DNA of 39,280 nucleotides. Origin: Granulicella sp. GTDB taxonomy: Bacteria; Acidobacteriota; Terriglobia; Terriglobales; Acidobacteriaceae. The notes under the pieces were generated by a model. That model was not told the origin of the DNA. It searched no databases and saw only the letters and a program-made list of their open reading frames with translations. This document shows positions 24,831 through 33,756 of the stretch, piece by piece; position 1 is the first letter of the stretch; each line of letters opens with the position of its first letter. A program made the translations under genes and the position numbers. The stretch covers positions 1 to 39,280 of the forward strand of contig DAHXNO010000054.1 in assembly GCA_027365345.1 (NCBI GenBank), read 5' to 3'.

Positions 24831-26093
24831 CTACTTTCCTATAAAGATAGGCCGTATATGGCGCTCGTACAGGTTGGTCGTAACGTTGCGCGCGACAATC
24901 TCATGGTTCTCTTCCAGAGCGCGAAGATAACGATCGCCCATCTTGGCGGCCACCTTGAATCCAACATGCACCAGTTGCCGGAAGCTCGGATTGTAGGCTG
25001 GGTTCTTTTGATCATGCCGCAAGGCCGAGGTAAACTGCTCGCTCGTCCAGCCCTGCACCGCCTCCGGCTTGGGCAGACGGGCGTGGTCGATATCGATCAC
25101 CGTCTCATAGGGTTTGCATAGCTCCTCGGCATGCGCATAGGCCTCGCGATACACCTCTTTGGCAATCTCCAATCCGCCCCCGCCCGCTTCAGCTAAACCG
25201 ATCACCTCTTCCAGCCAAGTCGTGCCGGCCGTCTTCACGTGGACTCCGGCATCGAACTTGTTCACCGCCTCGTGAATGGACTTGTAGATGGAGAACTTGT
25301 CGGAACCCGAGTGTACACTCAGCTTCAGGTTTTCCGGCAGGCCATAGCGCTTGATTGCGAACCCTATCGTGGCCAGATCCTCTTCGAACTCCTTGGCAAA
25401 CTGCGCCACGTCGCCCACATAGTCCACCCCCTTGTTGAAGCGGCCGGTAAACTTCGGCGCAATAGTCTGGATCGGGATCCGCTCATCAGCGATCGCTGCC
25501 AGGATGATCAGCAACTCAACCGGAGTCTGAGGCAGATCCGTCTCGTCCATGGAGATCTCGGGTATAAAGTTGCCCTCCCCTTTGCGATCCACCAGAAAGC
25601 GATAGATCCTGCCCGCATCCTTCACCGCGGCCAGAAACTTGTTTGCCACCCCACGGACAAAGGCCGCATCGGTCTTGAACGGCTCAGCAATGCGTGGAAT
25701 GCTCACCGTGCCCACTAACTCCGGGTGCGCGGCAAGAAACTTCTCCACATCCTCTGGCTGGGCTGGCTTTCCAATTTCATCGGCCACGTCCAGGGTGAAG
25801 AAATCGCACGGCTCCAGAAACCGCTCTACCGTCTTAAGAGAGATGTGATCGGCATCAAGAAAGTAGGGCTTTGTCCAGTGCAGTTCCTTCACCGCCGCGT
25901 CGGCCGCCGCGCGCGTCTGGCTCGGTTCGGTCCCGATGATCGTGTGCTCCCGATTGCTCTTGTTCCACACCGGAATCACCTCCAAACCATCCTCCGCGGC
26001 ACGGATGCAGGCGGCAAGCTGCGCCTTCGCCTGGTGAGCAAAACGATCGCCCACCCCGACAGAGAATCTCGGTAGTACTCTTTGCTTCGACAT
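24831..26093 (-). CDS. uxaE: Tagaturonate epimerase
   Basis: Interconverts D-tagaturonate and D-fructuronate, joining the galacturonate and glucuronate branches. The 420-residue protein matches the UxaE family in overall pattern: P-R-F-S-V-G-V-G-D-R-F at the N-terminus, L-D-A-D-H-I-S and D-F-F-T-L-D-V-A-D-E-I-G near 80-110, I-A-P-K-F-T-G-R-F-N-K-G-V-D-Y-V-G-D centrally, L-S-V-H-S-G-S-D-K-F-S-I-Y, and H-V-K-T-A-G-T-T-W-L-E-E-V. The conserved His and Asp residues suit a metal-dependent epimerase. The start at 26093 has AGGAG 6 nt upstream. With pectin methylesterase upstream and a LacI regulator beyond, it supports a pectin/galacturonate pathway; uronate isomerase and dehydratase must be elsewhere. 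Confidence 0.9.
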   Translation of the reverse strand: MSKQRVLPRFSVGVGDRFAHQAKAQLAACIRAAEDGLEVIPVWNKSNREHTIIGTEPSQTRAAADAAVKELHWTKPYFLDADHISLKTVERFLEPCDFFTLDVADEIGKPAQPEDVEKFLAAHPELVGTVSIPRIAEPFKTDAAFVRGVANKFLAAVKDAGRIYRFLVDRKGEGNFIPEISMDETDLPQTPVELLIILAAIADERIPIQTIAPKFTGRFNKGVDYVGDVAQFAKEFEEDLATIGFAIKRYGLPENLKLSVHSGSDKFSIYKSIHEAVNKFDAGVHVKTAGTTWLEEVIGLAEAGGGGLEIAKEVYREAYAHAEELCKPYETVIDIDHARLPKPEAVQGWTSEQFTSALRHDQKNPAYNPSFRQLVHVGFKVAAKMGDRYLRALEENHEIVARNVTTNLYERHIRPIFIGK

Positions 26094-26139
26094 GCTGTCT
26101 CCTCTTGGTTGATAGCTTGAACAGATTGTGTATCCGGCG

Positions 26140-26153
26140 ACCGAACGTTTGCA
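26140..26153. promoter_or_regulatory. Possible weak LacI-family site before uxaE
   Basis: ACCGAACGTTTGCA is a degenerate palindrome around a central CG (four of seven half-site pairs symmetric), 47 bp upstream of the uxaE ATG. It shares AACGTT with the perfect palindrome at 27408-27421. The match is weak and may be chance. Confidence 0.25.
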
Positions 26154-26271
26154 CTGCACCGCGCAGCACTGGTTAACAATTAGACTCCCGGCTGAACCGG
26201 TCTGAGAGCGGCTGTCTCAGGCAGAGATTCAGGCAGCGACACCTGCGGAGGCTCCGCGCAACCCATCCCCT

Positions 26272-27261
26272 CTATGGTAATCTCTCCGCTGCCGCAATCG
26301 GGTCCCAGTGGTCAGACCCTGCCAGGAACCGCGACGGCTGGAACTCCGCCGCCTGACTTTCACTAAGCTGATACGATCCAGCAAGCCGGGAGTGGATGCG
26401 CGCACCCTTGCCCGTACTGCCTCTCTCTGCGTAAAACGTTCCCTCAATGGAACCTCCTCGGGTCCACGCCGACCAACCTTGCGGACTCAGGCTTGCCGGC
26501 ATCTCCGTATCCAGGAACACCACTCGCGCGTACCGCCGCCAGGGACGCCCCAGAAAGAACGGCCTGCCCCCCATATCCCCCGCAGTGATTCGATCATGCA
26601 AAAACACATAGCCCGTGCTCTGATCCGGCTCGGTGCGAGACTGAGCCGTCAGATAGCCGGGGCGAATGATATGGATCTCGCTGTCGGCAAATACCGCTGC
26701 GGCGTCTCCAAAGATAAAGTCCACGCCTCCTTCAATGAAGTCGTCCACATAATACTGGCGGCCGAAGTCGGCAAACAGCGTATCCTGATCGCCAAGAAAT
26801 CGGCAGTGCTTCAGCACGGCGCGGTCTGATCGAACCGTCAGCGCAACCGCCTGTCCGGTCGGACCAGCAGCATTCTCAAAGGTAAGGTTGTCAGCCTCAA
26901 ACTCAGGTCCGTAGGCCTCTACCGTGGAAGAAAAGAAGGTGCCTCCGGCGCTCTTGGCATTCTCCGCCGCCGTGATCACCACGTCTTGAGGCCCAGACCC
27001 CATCCCCTGCAACGTCGTCCGCGGCCGGTTCTGCGTGATGATCACCCGTTCGTGATAGACCCCAGGCGCTATCTGGATAATCAGACGGCCACCCGGTCCC
27101 GGTTGAGGAGCGTGATCCAACGCCATCTGCACGGTCGGAAACAATGTGTCGTTGCTGGAGGCCCTGGGAGCATCTGGAGAGACGCGGACCACCACACTCT
27201 GAGCGTGCGCCGAGCCTGCCAGCAGGCTGACGGCCATCGCGAAAATAAGAAGGCGTCTCAT
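26272..27261 (-). CDS. Secreted pectin methylesterase (CE8)
   Basis: Removes methyl esters from homogalacturonan. It has 329 residues with a signal peptide (about 1-21, ending A-H-A-Q). The right-handed beta-helix family motifs are complete: G-P-T-G-Q-A-V-A-L with Gln137, F-L-G-D-Q-D-T-L with Asp160 as acid/base, G-G-V-D-F-I-F-G with nucleophile Asp181, and L-G-R-P-W-R carrying the substrate Arg. The ATG at 27261 (GAGG 7 nt upstream) is preferred to the adjacent in-frame GTG at 27264. It is the first gene of the minus-strand uronate run; 178 bp separate it from uxaE. The LacI-type palindrome lies 147 bp upstream. Confidence 0.95.
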   Translation of the reverse strand: MRRLLIFAMAVSLLAGSAHAQSVVVRVSPDAPRASSNDTLFPTVQMALDHAPQPGPGGRLIIQIAPGVYHERVIITQNRPRTTLQGMGSGPQDVVITAAENAKSAGGTFFSSTVEAYGPEFEADNLTFENAAGPTGQAVALTVRSDRAVLKHCRFLGDQDTLFADFGRQYYVDDFIEGGVDFIFGDAAAVFADSEIHIIRPGYLTAQSRTEPDQSTGYVFLHDRITAGDMGGRPFFLGRPWRRYARVVFLDTEMPASLSPQGWSAWTRGGSIEGTFYAERGSTGKGARIHSRLAGSYQLSESQAAEFQPSRFLAGSDHWDPIAAAERLP

Positions 27262-27407
27262 CACAAGTCCTCAGTCCCCTTTCGCAAGGGCGCCAGGCCA
27301 GCCCTCATCGGCCGCACCCTCTCGCCCAATCTCTTCGCCTGGAATACCTTCGAAAAAGCCGTCCGCGAGCCAAAGGATCTATCTCGTGGAGATTCTTGGG
27401 CGCATCT

Positions 27408-27421
27408 TGGCAACGTTGCCA
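27408..27421. promoter_or_regulatory. LacI-family operator
   Basis: TGGCAACGTTGCCA is a perfect 14-bp palindrome with the central CG and TG...CA ends typical of LacI/GalR-family operators. It lies in the divergent region between the pectin methylesterase and the lacI-like gene, which suggests that the adjacent regulator binds here and controls the pectin/uronate run and perhaps itself. Confidence 0.7.
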
Positions 27422-27480
27422 TAGCTTGCTGAGAATAGTAGCAACGCGCCATCCATCCAGTCAAGAAGGAACCGCCGCCA

Positions 27481-27523
27481 AACCTCTGCACTGCGAAGCT
27501 CCTCTATCTCCAGCCCCGCAGCC
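27481..27523 (+). repeat. Imperfect direct repeat, copy 1
   Basis: Starts AACCTCTGCACTGCGAAGCT and ends CCCCGCAGCC. It matches 27650-27694, which starts AACCTCCGCACCGCGGAGCT, with about four mismatches in the first 20 bases and a short insertion before the common CCCCGCAGC end. The copies are 169 bp apart, not a multiple of three, so a repeat within a single reading frame is not expected. Confidence 0.5.
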
Positions 27524-27649
27524 ACCCATCCATTCGCCATCCTCTCCATCCCCCGCTTCCAACCAGCGCACCACAGCCACCTCTCCCACTCTCCAGCGAA
27601 CGGCGATCCCCCTCCCCTCTTGCAACCCATTCCAATCAGCGGAATACAG

Positions 27650-27694
27650 AACCTCCGCACCGCGGAGCTTCTCTGACCAGCGAATCCCCGCAGC
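27650..27694 (+). repeat. Imperfect direct repeat, copy 2
   Basis: The partner of 27481-27523. On the minus strand both would encode an A-A-G-(L/I) then E-(E/K)-L-R-(S/G)-A-E-V peptide, but in different frames. Confidence 0.5.
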
Positions 27695-27916
27695 TAGTTC
27701 ATCTGCGGCGCAGCCATCTCTGAGTGCGGCAGCACCACGTATCCTGTGAAGACCCGGAGCTTGGGCAACGCGGCGTCCAAGCCCTTGCTTCCCTCCGTTC
27801 CATGGAGGCTCCGCCATGGGATCTCGGCCGCACGACCCGTGGGCGCAGTTTCAACAAACTCCTCAACCTCACCCTCGCCTGCATTACCATTACTGGGGAA
27901 CGCTTAACTGGTCATC

Positions 27917-29041
27917 ATGCAAGAGAGGCATCGCCCCACCATCATCGACGTTGCGCGTGCTGCGGATGTAGGTCCATCCACCGTCTCCCGCCACGTACGT
28001 GGAAGCAAGTCCGTCAGCCCAAAAGTGGCAGAGCGCATCGAGCGGGCTATCGCCGCCTTGGGATACCAGCCAAATGCCGTGGCTCGCAGCCTCAGAATCG
28101 GCCGAACCCAGACGCTCGGCCTCCTGTTTCCACACGTCAACAATGTGTTTTATGGCCATGCCATGCGTACCATTCAGGACGAGGCGCGGCTCAGTGGCTT
28201 TACCGTGATGCTGCTAACCCACCAGGAGGACGCAAGGCAGCAGCAGGAACAGCTCGCTTCCCTCAAGCGAGCCCAGGTCGACGGAGTGATCCTGCTCCCG
28301 GCCGCGGGCACCAACGCTGCGCAGGTACGCATCCTGATGGGCAATACACCCGTGGTGGCCTTTGACCGCACCTTGGACAAAGCCATCGACTCCGTCGTAC
28401 TGGACAACTACCGAGCCGGGTGGGAGGCGACCGAGCACCTCCTGAGCCACGGGCACTCGCACATCGTGGCGGTCAACCCAGCCTACAAACTCCAACCCCT
28501 TCAGTCCCTCCAGGACCGCGTCCACGGATATACAGAGGCGATGAAGTCAGCCGGCAAATCTCCGCGGACCATCCTCTGGCAGGATGCGGACCAGTTGCGT
28601 GAGGACCTGCGCACCGCCTTGCACCGACCCGGACCCGCCAGCGCCATCCTCTCCTTAAGCTACTCGGTCACGCTGGCAATCCTCTCCGCCCTGCAGGAGA
28701 TTCCATTCGATCTCCACAACGTTGGCCTGATCGGAATCGACGATATGGAGTTTTCCAGCTTCATTCACCCTCCGCTGACCACATTGGCCCAACCCGCGGA
28801 AGAACTGGCGCGAAGAGCCGTCCAACAATTGCTGCGCCGCACAGCCAACACCTCCGATGAACCCAAAGGCGGGTTCATGGAGAAGGCAGTCCATGTCAAG
28901 CTGCCCGGAACGCTCATTCTTCGCGCCTCCTGCGGATGCCGGATGGCGGCGGCCAGCGGGCAGCCTCAGCCCATCCCCTCCAGTCAGGTCGGCAGATCAG
29001 GAGCCCACCGCGAGCCTCCTCGCAACAGCCCGCGGAGATGA
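27917..29041 (+). CDS. LacI-family transcriptional regulator
   Basis: A 374-residue regulator. The N-terminal LacI helix-turn-helix is at about 8-27 (T-I-I-D-V-A-R-A-A-D-V-G-P-S-T-V-S-R), followed by the hinge helix near 50-60 (N-A-V-A-R-S-L-R). The periplasmic-binding-like effector domain spans about 65-335 (T-L-G-L-L-F-P, F-D-R-T-L-D, G-I-D-D-M-E-F). The C-terminal 30 residues are Pro/Ser/Arg-rich and extend beyond the usual length. No strong ribosome binding site precedes the ATG. Divergent from the pectin methylesterase with a palindromic operator between them, it probably senses a uronate or pectin breakdown product; the ligand is inferred. The HAD gene follows 12 bp after its stop. Confidence 0.93.
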   Translation: MQERHRPTIIDVARAADVGPSTVSRHVRGSKSVSPKVAERIERAIAALGYQPNAVARSLRIGRTQTLGLLFPHVNNVFYGHAMRTIQDEARLSGFTVMLLTHQEDARQQQEQLASLKRAQVDGVILLPAAGTNAAQVRILMGNTPVVAFDRTLDKAIDSVVLDNYRAGWEATEHLLSHGHSHIVAVNPAYKLQPLQSLQDRVHGYTEAMKSAGKSPRTILWQDADQLREDLRTALHRPGPASAILSLSYSVTLAILSALQEIPFDLHNVGLIGIDDMEFSSFIHPPLTTLAQPAEELARRAVQQLLRRTANTSDEPKGGFMEKAVHVKLPGTLILRASCGCRMAAASGQPQPIPSSQVGRSGAHREPPRNSPRR

Positions 29042-29053
29042 TCAGCCGCTACG

Positions 29054-29788
29054 ATGACCCGCTACAATCTTCCCATGTCCGCCACTCCCGCTCGCCTGTC
29101 CAACCAGACACTGTTGATCGACGCCGATGACACCTTGTGGGAGAACAATATCTACTTCGAGCGGGCCATCGCCTCCTTCATCGCCGATCTGGATCACCAG
29201 AAGCATACCCCGGCGCAGGTCCGGGAGCATCTCAACCGCTGCGAACGCACCACCATTGCAACTCATGGATACGGAATCCACAGCTTCCGTCGTTCCCTGA
29301 TCGACTGTTTCGAACAACTCTCGGAAACCACCATCACCCCAGAACGCCACGCCCGGATCATCTCCTTCACGGACACAATTGCCTCCACAGAGATCGAACT
29401 ACTGCCCGGCGTAGCCGAGACGCTCCAGATCCTCAGCCAACGCCATCGCCTCATCCTGGTTACTAAAGGAGACCGCTTGGAGCAGACCGGCAAACTCCGG
29501 CGATCCGGTCTTCAAGTCTTTTTCAGCGCAGTCGAGGTGCCCGCAGAGAAGAGCGACGCAGCCTATCGCAGCGTCATCGAGCGGCGCCGCTGCGATCCCA
29601 CCACCACATGGATGATCGGCAACTCCCCCAGATCGGATATCAATCCGGCACTCGCCGCAGGACTGCATGCCGTCTTCATACCCCACGCCTGCACCTGGAT
29701 CCTGGAGCACGAAGCCGTGGATCCCCCATCCGGCAACACACGGCTGCTGGAGCTGGAGAATTTTCCGGCCTTGCTGCGCTATTTCTAG
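29054..29788 (+). CDS. HAD-superfamily hydrolase
   Basis: A 244-residue phosphatase-like protein. Motif I is D-A-D-D-T-L-W with nucleophile Asp23 and acid/base Asp25. Motif II Thr is in L-V-T-K-G-D, the motif III Lys is in P-A-E-K-S-D, and motif IV is in G-N-S-P-R-S-D. The helical cap between motifs I and II is of the C1 type. It may dephosphorylate a sugar or sugar-acid phosphate, given its position 12 bp after the LacI-type gene, but the substrate is unknown. An internal ATG at 29075 is an alternative start; neither has a good ribosome binding site, so coupling to the upstream gene is plausible. Confidence 0.88.
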   Translation: MTRYNLPMSATPARLSNQTLLIDADDTLWENNIYFERAIASFIADLDHQKHTPAQVREHLNRCERTTIATHGYGIHSFRRSLIDCFEQLSETTITPERHARIISFTDTIASTEIELLPGVAETLQILSQRHRLILVTKGDRLEQTGKLRRSGLQVFFSAVEVPAEKSDAAYRSVIERRRCDPTTTWMIGNSPRSDINPALAAGLHAVFIPHACTWILEHEAVDPPSGNTRLLELENFPALLRYF

Positions 29789-30171
29789 CACCCTAGGTCA
29801 CTCATGAGCGAAGCAAAGAATGACGAGAGGCGTCAGCCCTCCCAAGCGAGTGCAGGTCTAGCGCATAGACGAACATCCGAAGATCTAAACTCCGAATCAA
29901 ACCTCGCTGCTCTGGCGCGTAGAACCCGAACACATCCACCGCGGCCTGCAATCCTCCTCAGTTCTCACTGATCTTGCCAGTACGAACAAAACTTGACGCC
30001 GCCCGCGGGCCGCAGCACCTACACTACCTCTGCTCGCCTTTGGTCAGTCCGGTCAGAGCGCTCCCTCCGCGACCTATGCGGAGGCCACAGAGTAGCGCCG
30101 CAACTGCATAAGCACCCCCCTCCGATGTCTGTAAGACCAGCCCCAAGCGTGCTGAAAGGCGCACCCGCACA
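29789..30171. other. Convergent gap between the HAD and transglutaminase genes
   Basis: 383 bp. A hydrophilic 55-codon open frame (29804-29971) has no ribosome binding site and no family match. A small hairpin TGACG-AGAGG-CGTCA follows the HAD stop without a T-run. Nothing else is evident. Confidence 0.4.
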
Positions 30172-31152
30172 TCACTGTTGCTGCTGCATCTGGATCTCCA
30201 ATAATGGAGAGGCGGGTGGTACAGGCGCCTGTGCCCTTTCTATGATTACAGACCAATCCTCCGGAATCGGCATTTCCCGATCTACTTCCGGAGCTTCGTC
30301 AAACGCATCGACCTTTACTGCAACGTAAAGCTCGCTCTCACATTGCCCGCGATAAATTCCGTGGGTAGGAGGCACGTCGGCATAATCTCGGCCTATGGCA
30401 GTGCGAATATGCCTCTCCCGCGCCATGAGGTTATTTGTTGGATCAAATCCAACCCAGCCAAGATGCGGAAGCAGAACTTCAACCCAAGCGTGTGTAGCGC
30501 CACTCGAAGACCTATCGCGCTCGCTGTCGCTCTCATACAGATATCCGCTCACATAGCGGCATGGTATACCCACATAGCGTAGAAGTGCGGTCATGATGTG
30601 AGCATAATCCTGACAGACGCCCTCCTGCGACTCAATGGCCCGATCAATCGGTGAGTCGACCCTCGTTGAGCGCGGGACGTATCGGATGTACTCAAATAAT
30701 CTCCGATTGATTTCTACCACCAGAGCCAACGGATCGTCGCGCCTCGTCACGTTCAGCATCGCCGCAAGGTTCTGCAAGGCCGGCGTCGGCTTAGCGAACT
30801 CGCTAGGCAGCAGCATCTCCCAATAATCGTGGCCTCTCACCAGCGCATCCAGATGCTCCCAGGCAGAGGGCATACTCATTTGCGATAGATCCATGAGCGG
30901 CTGTTGTTCAATGAGGGACTCAGCAACGATGAGCAGCTGGTTATGCTCGCCAGGAATGTCGAAGTGGTGGATCTGATTCCCGAGGTGATCTCGATAGGAG
31001 AAAACACGGCAGCGCGGGCTGACAGCCAGAGAAAAAGTAAGGCATCGCTGGTGGGAGTCTGAGCGTGGGTGCATTCGCGTCTCCATCAGGCTCTCGCTCA
31101 CGTCACCCGAATATACGAACCTCGTCAGGTGACGCACGTAATAATATTTCAT
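30172..31152 (-). CDS. Transglutaminase-like cysteine peptidase/transferase (Anbu-locus type)
   Basis: A 326-residue protein with a bacterial transglutaminase N-terminal domain (about 1-100, V-R-H-L-T-R-F-V-Y-S-G) and a transglutaminase core. The triad is complete: Cys180 in E-G-V-C-Q-D-Y-A-H, His221 in T-H-A-W-V-E-V and Asp237 in G-F-D-P-T-N-N. Family members cut or transfer amide bonds. With the alpha-E and ATP-grasp proteins upstream it forms the conserved set that accompanies Anbu, probably making or removing a peptide or isopeptide linkage; the actual substrate is unknown. The ATG at 31152 gives the usual M-K-Y-Y-Y-V-R-H-L-T-R-F start; a frame from 31182 is possible. No signal peptide. 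It is last in its run, 46 bp after the alpha-E gene, and ends in a Gln-rich tail. Confidence 0.92.
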   Translation of the reverse strand: MKYYYVRHLTRFVYSGDVSESLMETRMHPRSDSHQRCLTFSLAVSPRCRVFSYRDHLGNQIHHFDIPGEHNQLLIVAESLIEQQPLMDLSQMSMPSAWEHLDALVRGHDYWEMLLPSEFAKPTPALQNLAAMLNVTRRDDPLALVVEINRRLFEYIRYVPRSTRVDSPIDRAIESQEGVCQDYAHIMTALLRYVGIPCRYVSGYLYESDSERDRSSSGATHAWVEVLLPHLGWVGFDPTNNLMARERHIRTAIGRDYADVPPTHGIYRGQCESELYVAVKVDAFDEAPEVDREMPIPEDWSVIIERAQAPVPPASPLLEIQMQQQQ

Positions 31153-31198
31153 AGTATCGTTATCCTTCCCATCTGTTGCCATCGAGAGATGGCCCCGG

Positions 31199-32158
31199 CT
31201 AAAGAGAGAGAGCCACCTGCACCTTGTACTTTATGTAGTCGCGGTAAATCAATGAGTGAATTTCACGGCATTGCTGTGAGACATTTCGCACATAAGAGCC
31301 CACTCCCTGGTTCATAACCTCTGAGATATCACAGAACGTCAGTGACGCTTGCAGTCGCCCCGCAACGCGGCTGAGCTCCTCCGCGACCAGACGCCCGCTC
31401 CCTTCCTGTAGCGCAAGTAAAGCACATCGCAACTGGTCAATGGAATATCGGACGGAGTGCGGGAATTCCTTATTCAATAACAGGAATTGGAGAATCTGCG
31501 GCTGAACTAAATCCGCGGTGTACACATTGCAATAAGATTCGAAAGCGGTGCAGCAGCGTAACAAACCGATCCACTCCAGAAACTGCTGACTGCCGGCGCC
31601 TTCAGAAATGTTTTCAGGAGCAGCATCCCATTCGAAGACATCCACCAGAGCCGCGATTGAAGTAGCCCGCTCAATGGACCTGCCAATCTGGATAAACTGC
31701 CAACCTTCCCCGTGGGTCATCGAGGTATCCGTTGCCCCTTGGAACAGATGCAAGTCATTCAGCGTTGCGGTGGAGAACTCATCCAGCCAATGGCCCTTCT
31801 CCGGAGTTCCCTCGGTCACACGATGATACATTCGATTCAGTTGCTGCCACTGTTCGGAGTTAATCTCTTCGCGCACCTGTCGCGCATTCTCCCGTGCGGC
31901 TGATATGCATGCCGTAATCGATGCGGGATTCTCTTTGTCAAATGCCAGAGCGTGGACCAGCGAGTAGAAATCGCCGTTCCACTCCAGGCCGGCGGGACGA
32001 CCAAGCGCAGCCAGGACACGCTTCCATCTCTCTTCTTCGCTGGTGCTGGAGGGGTCGAGAGTCATGCTGAAATTCACATCCAGCAGACGCACGGTATGCT
32101 CCGCGCGTTCCAGATACCGGCTCATCCAATAAAGGCTGTCAGCTACGCGTGAGAGCAT
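31199..32158 (-). CDS. Alpha-E domain protein (DUF403)
   Basis: A 319-residue, almost entirely helical protein of the alpha-E family. The N-terminus M-L-S-R-V-A-D-S-L-Y-W-M-S-R-Y-L-E-R-A-E is the family hallmark. A second conserved block, F-I-Q-I-G-R-S-I-E-R-A, occurs near residue 165. The family is often fused to, or encoded next to, the circularly permuted ATP-grasp protein, and is predicted to help it form peptide bonds; its biochemical role is not established. The start at 32158 has GGAGG 4 nt upstream. It lies 31 bp after the ATP-grasp gene and 46 bp before the transglutaminase gene, a tight run. No signal peptide. Confidence 0.93.
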   Translation of the reverse strand: MLSRVADSLYWMSRYLERAEHTVRLLDVNFSMTLDPSSTSEEERWKRVLAALGRPAGLEWNGDFYSLVHALAFDKENPASITACISAARENARQVREEINSEQWQQLNRMYHRVTEGTPEKGHWLDEFSTATLNDLHLFQGATDTSMTHGEGWQFIQIGRSIERATSIAALVDVFEWDAAPENISEGAGSQQFLEWIGLLRCCTAFESYCNVYTADLVQPQILQFLLLNKEFPHSVRYSIDQLRCALLALQEGSGRLVAEELSRVAGRLQASLTFCDISEVMNQGVGSYVRNVSQQCREIHSLIYRDYIKYKVQVALSL

Positions 32159-32189
32159 TTTGCCTCCATAAGTATTCAAATTGCGGCCG

Positions 32190-33653
32190 TTAGTCGTGAA
32201 GCACCCAGGTGTCTTTGCTGCCGCCGCCTTGGGATGAATTCACTACCAGGGAACCTTTTCGCAAAGCCACCCGCGTCAGGCCGCCTGGAACAACGGTCAC
32301 CTTATCTCCATACAGAATGTAGGGGCGCAGATCAACATGGCGCGGCTCAATACTTGGATCCTTTCCGCCCATTAGGCATGGAGACCGCGAAAACTCAAGC
32401 GTTGGCTGAGCGATATAGTTGCGCGGATTGGCTTCAATCCGGTTGCGGAACTCCACCCGCTGCTCTTCGGTGCTGTGCGGTCCAATCAGCATCCCGTAAC
32501 CTCCGGACTCGCTAACGGCCTTTACCACTAGCTTGTCCAGATTCTGAAGAACGTGCTGGCGCTGGGTGCGATCGGTCATTAAAAACGTCTCTACATTCGG
32601 CAGGATCTCGTCTTCCTTCAGGTAGTACCGGATGATCGCGGGCACATAAGCATAAAGCGCCTTGTCGTCAGCAACGCCAGTACCAAGGGCATTGGCGAAA
32701 GTAACATTTCCGGCCCGATAGGCATTGAAAAGACCTGCCACCCCAAGAATCGAATCCGCGCGAAACGCCAGCGGATCAACAAAGTCACCGTCTACTCTGC
32801 GATAGATCACGTCGACGCGTCTCAGCCCGGCCGTCGTGCGCATATAAACCACGTTATCGTGAACAACAAGATCTCTACCCTCAACCAGCTCGATACCCAT
32901 CTGCCGCGCAAGATATGTGTGCTCAAAGTATGCAGAGTTATAAATTCCGGGAGTCAGCAGGACGATGGTTGGCTCAGGACGGCCTTCCGGCGCGAGTGAT
33001 CGTAATGCACTCAGAAGAACTTGAGGATAGTGTTCAATCGGCCGCACTCCGTAGCTGCGAAATGTCTGCGGGAACGCTCTCTTCATCACGCGGCGGCTGG
33101 TCAACATATAGCTGACACCGCTGGGCACTCGAAGATTGTCTTCGAGCACCACAAAACTTCCATCATTCAGGCGTAACAAGTCAGTGCCGGTCACAGCGAT
33201 ATAGACGTTGCGGGGCACCCGAAGTCCGCGCATCTCTCGCCGAAACTGAGGACAGCTATAGACAATCTCGCCTGGAATGATGCCGTCGCGCAGAATTCTG
33301 CCCTCATTGTAAACATCCTCCAGGAAAAGATTCAATGCTGTGATGCGTTGGATAAGGCCGCGCTCGATATGGCGCCACTCCGCGCCAGTGATGATGCGCG
33401 GCAACATATCATAGGGGAAGATGCGTTCGGTGCCCGCCTCATTCCCGTATACCGTAAAAGTAATGCCCTGGGTCAGAAATGACATATCCGCGGAGTGCTT
33501 CAGTCGCATAAGCTCCTCTTCGGGCAGGCTGCGAAAGATTTCAAAGAGCACCCGATAGTGAGGACGAACTTCTCCATCCGGTTCGAACATCTCATCAAAG
33601 GCCTGGTCAAGAAGATAATTTCGCAGATAGGCGCTGCCGTGGCGTGTCCCCAT
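32190..33653 (-). CDS. Circularly permuted ATP-grasp protein (peptide-ligase-like)
   Basis: A 487-residue protein of the circularly permuted ATP-grasp type 2 family found with alpha-E proteins. Visible blocks are Y-D-E/D-M-F-type N-terminal F-D-E-M-F-E, the G-I-T-F-T-V-Y motif, [41 protein letters not shown], and near the end [14 protein letters not shown] and [11 protein letters not shown]-grasp enzymes join a carboxylate to an amine through an acyl phosphate; here a peptide or amide product is predicted. The start at 33653 is chosen over 33800 because GGAGGAAGAG precedes it and the family homology begins there. It lies 31 bp before the alpha-E gene. Confidence 0.93.
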   Translation of the reverse strand: MGTRHGSAYLRNYLLDQAFDEMFEPDGEVRPHYRVLFEIFRSLPEEELMRLKHSADMSFLTQGITFTVYGNEAGTERIFPYDMLPRIITGAEWRHIERGLIQRITALNLFLEDVYNEGRILRDGIIPGEIVYSCPQFRREMRGLRVPRNVYIAVTGTDLLRLNDGSFVVLEDNLRVPSGVSYMLTSRRVMKRAFPQTFRSYGVRPIEHYPQVLLSALRSLAPEGRPEPTIVLLTPGIYNSAYFEHTYLARQMGIELVEGRDLVVHDNVVYMRTTAGLRRVDVIYRRVDGDFVDPLAFRADSILGVAGLFNAYRAGNVTFANALGTGVADDKALYAYVPAIIRYYLKEDEILPNVETFLMTDRTQRQHVLQNLDKLVVKAVSESGGYGMLIGPHSTEEQRVEFRNRIEANPRNYIAQPTLEFSRSPCLMGGKDPSIEPRHVDLRPYILYGDKVTVVPGGLTRVALRKGSLVVNSSQGGGSKDTWVLHD

Positions 33654-33756
33654 AGATCTCTTCCTCCCGTACGATGCTGAGCTTTCCTCATCTATCCTTG
33701 AACCAGAGAACTCATCTGCTCCAGTGGTCACACTCGCGTTAGTGCTTGCGGGGCCG

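Larger units (their letters stand above)
27422..27916. other. Remaining divergent region between pectin methylesterase and regulator genes
   Basis: About 495 bp with no firm gene. A minus-strand frame interrupted by one in-frame TAG (27694-27696) reads as V-F-T-G-Y-V-V-L-P-H-S-E-M before the stop and continues after it. It has no proper start and no family match, so it could be a decayed gene or chance. Two imperfect direct repeats (27481-27523 and 27650-27694) lie within it. Confidence 0.35.

Noticed and set aside
29804-29971. 55-codon hydrophilic open frame after the HAD gene
   Set aside because: No ribosome binding site, no homology pattern, and the composition does not differ from chance.
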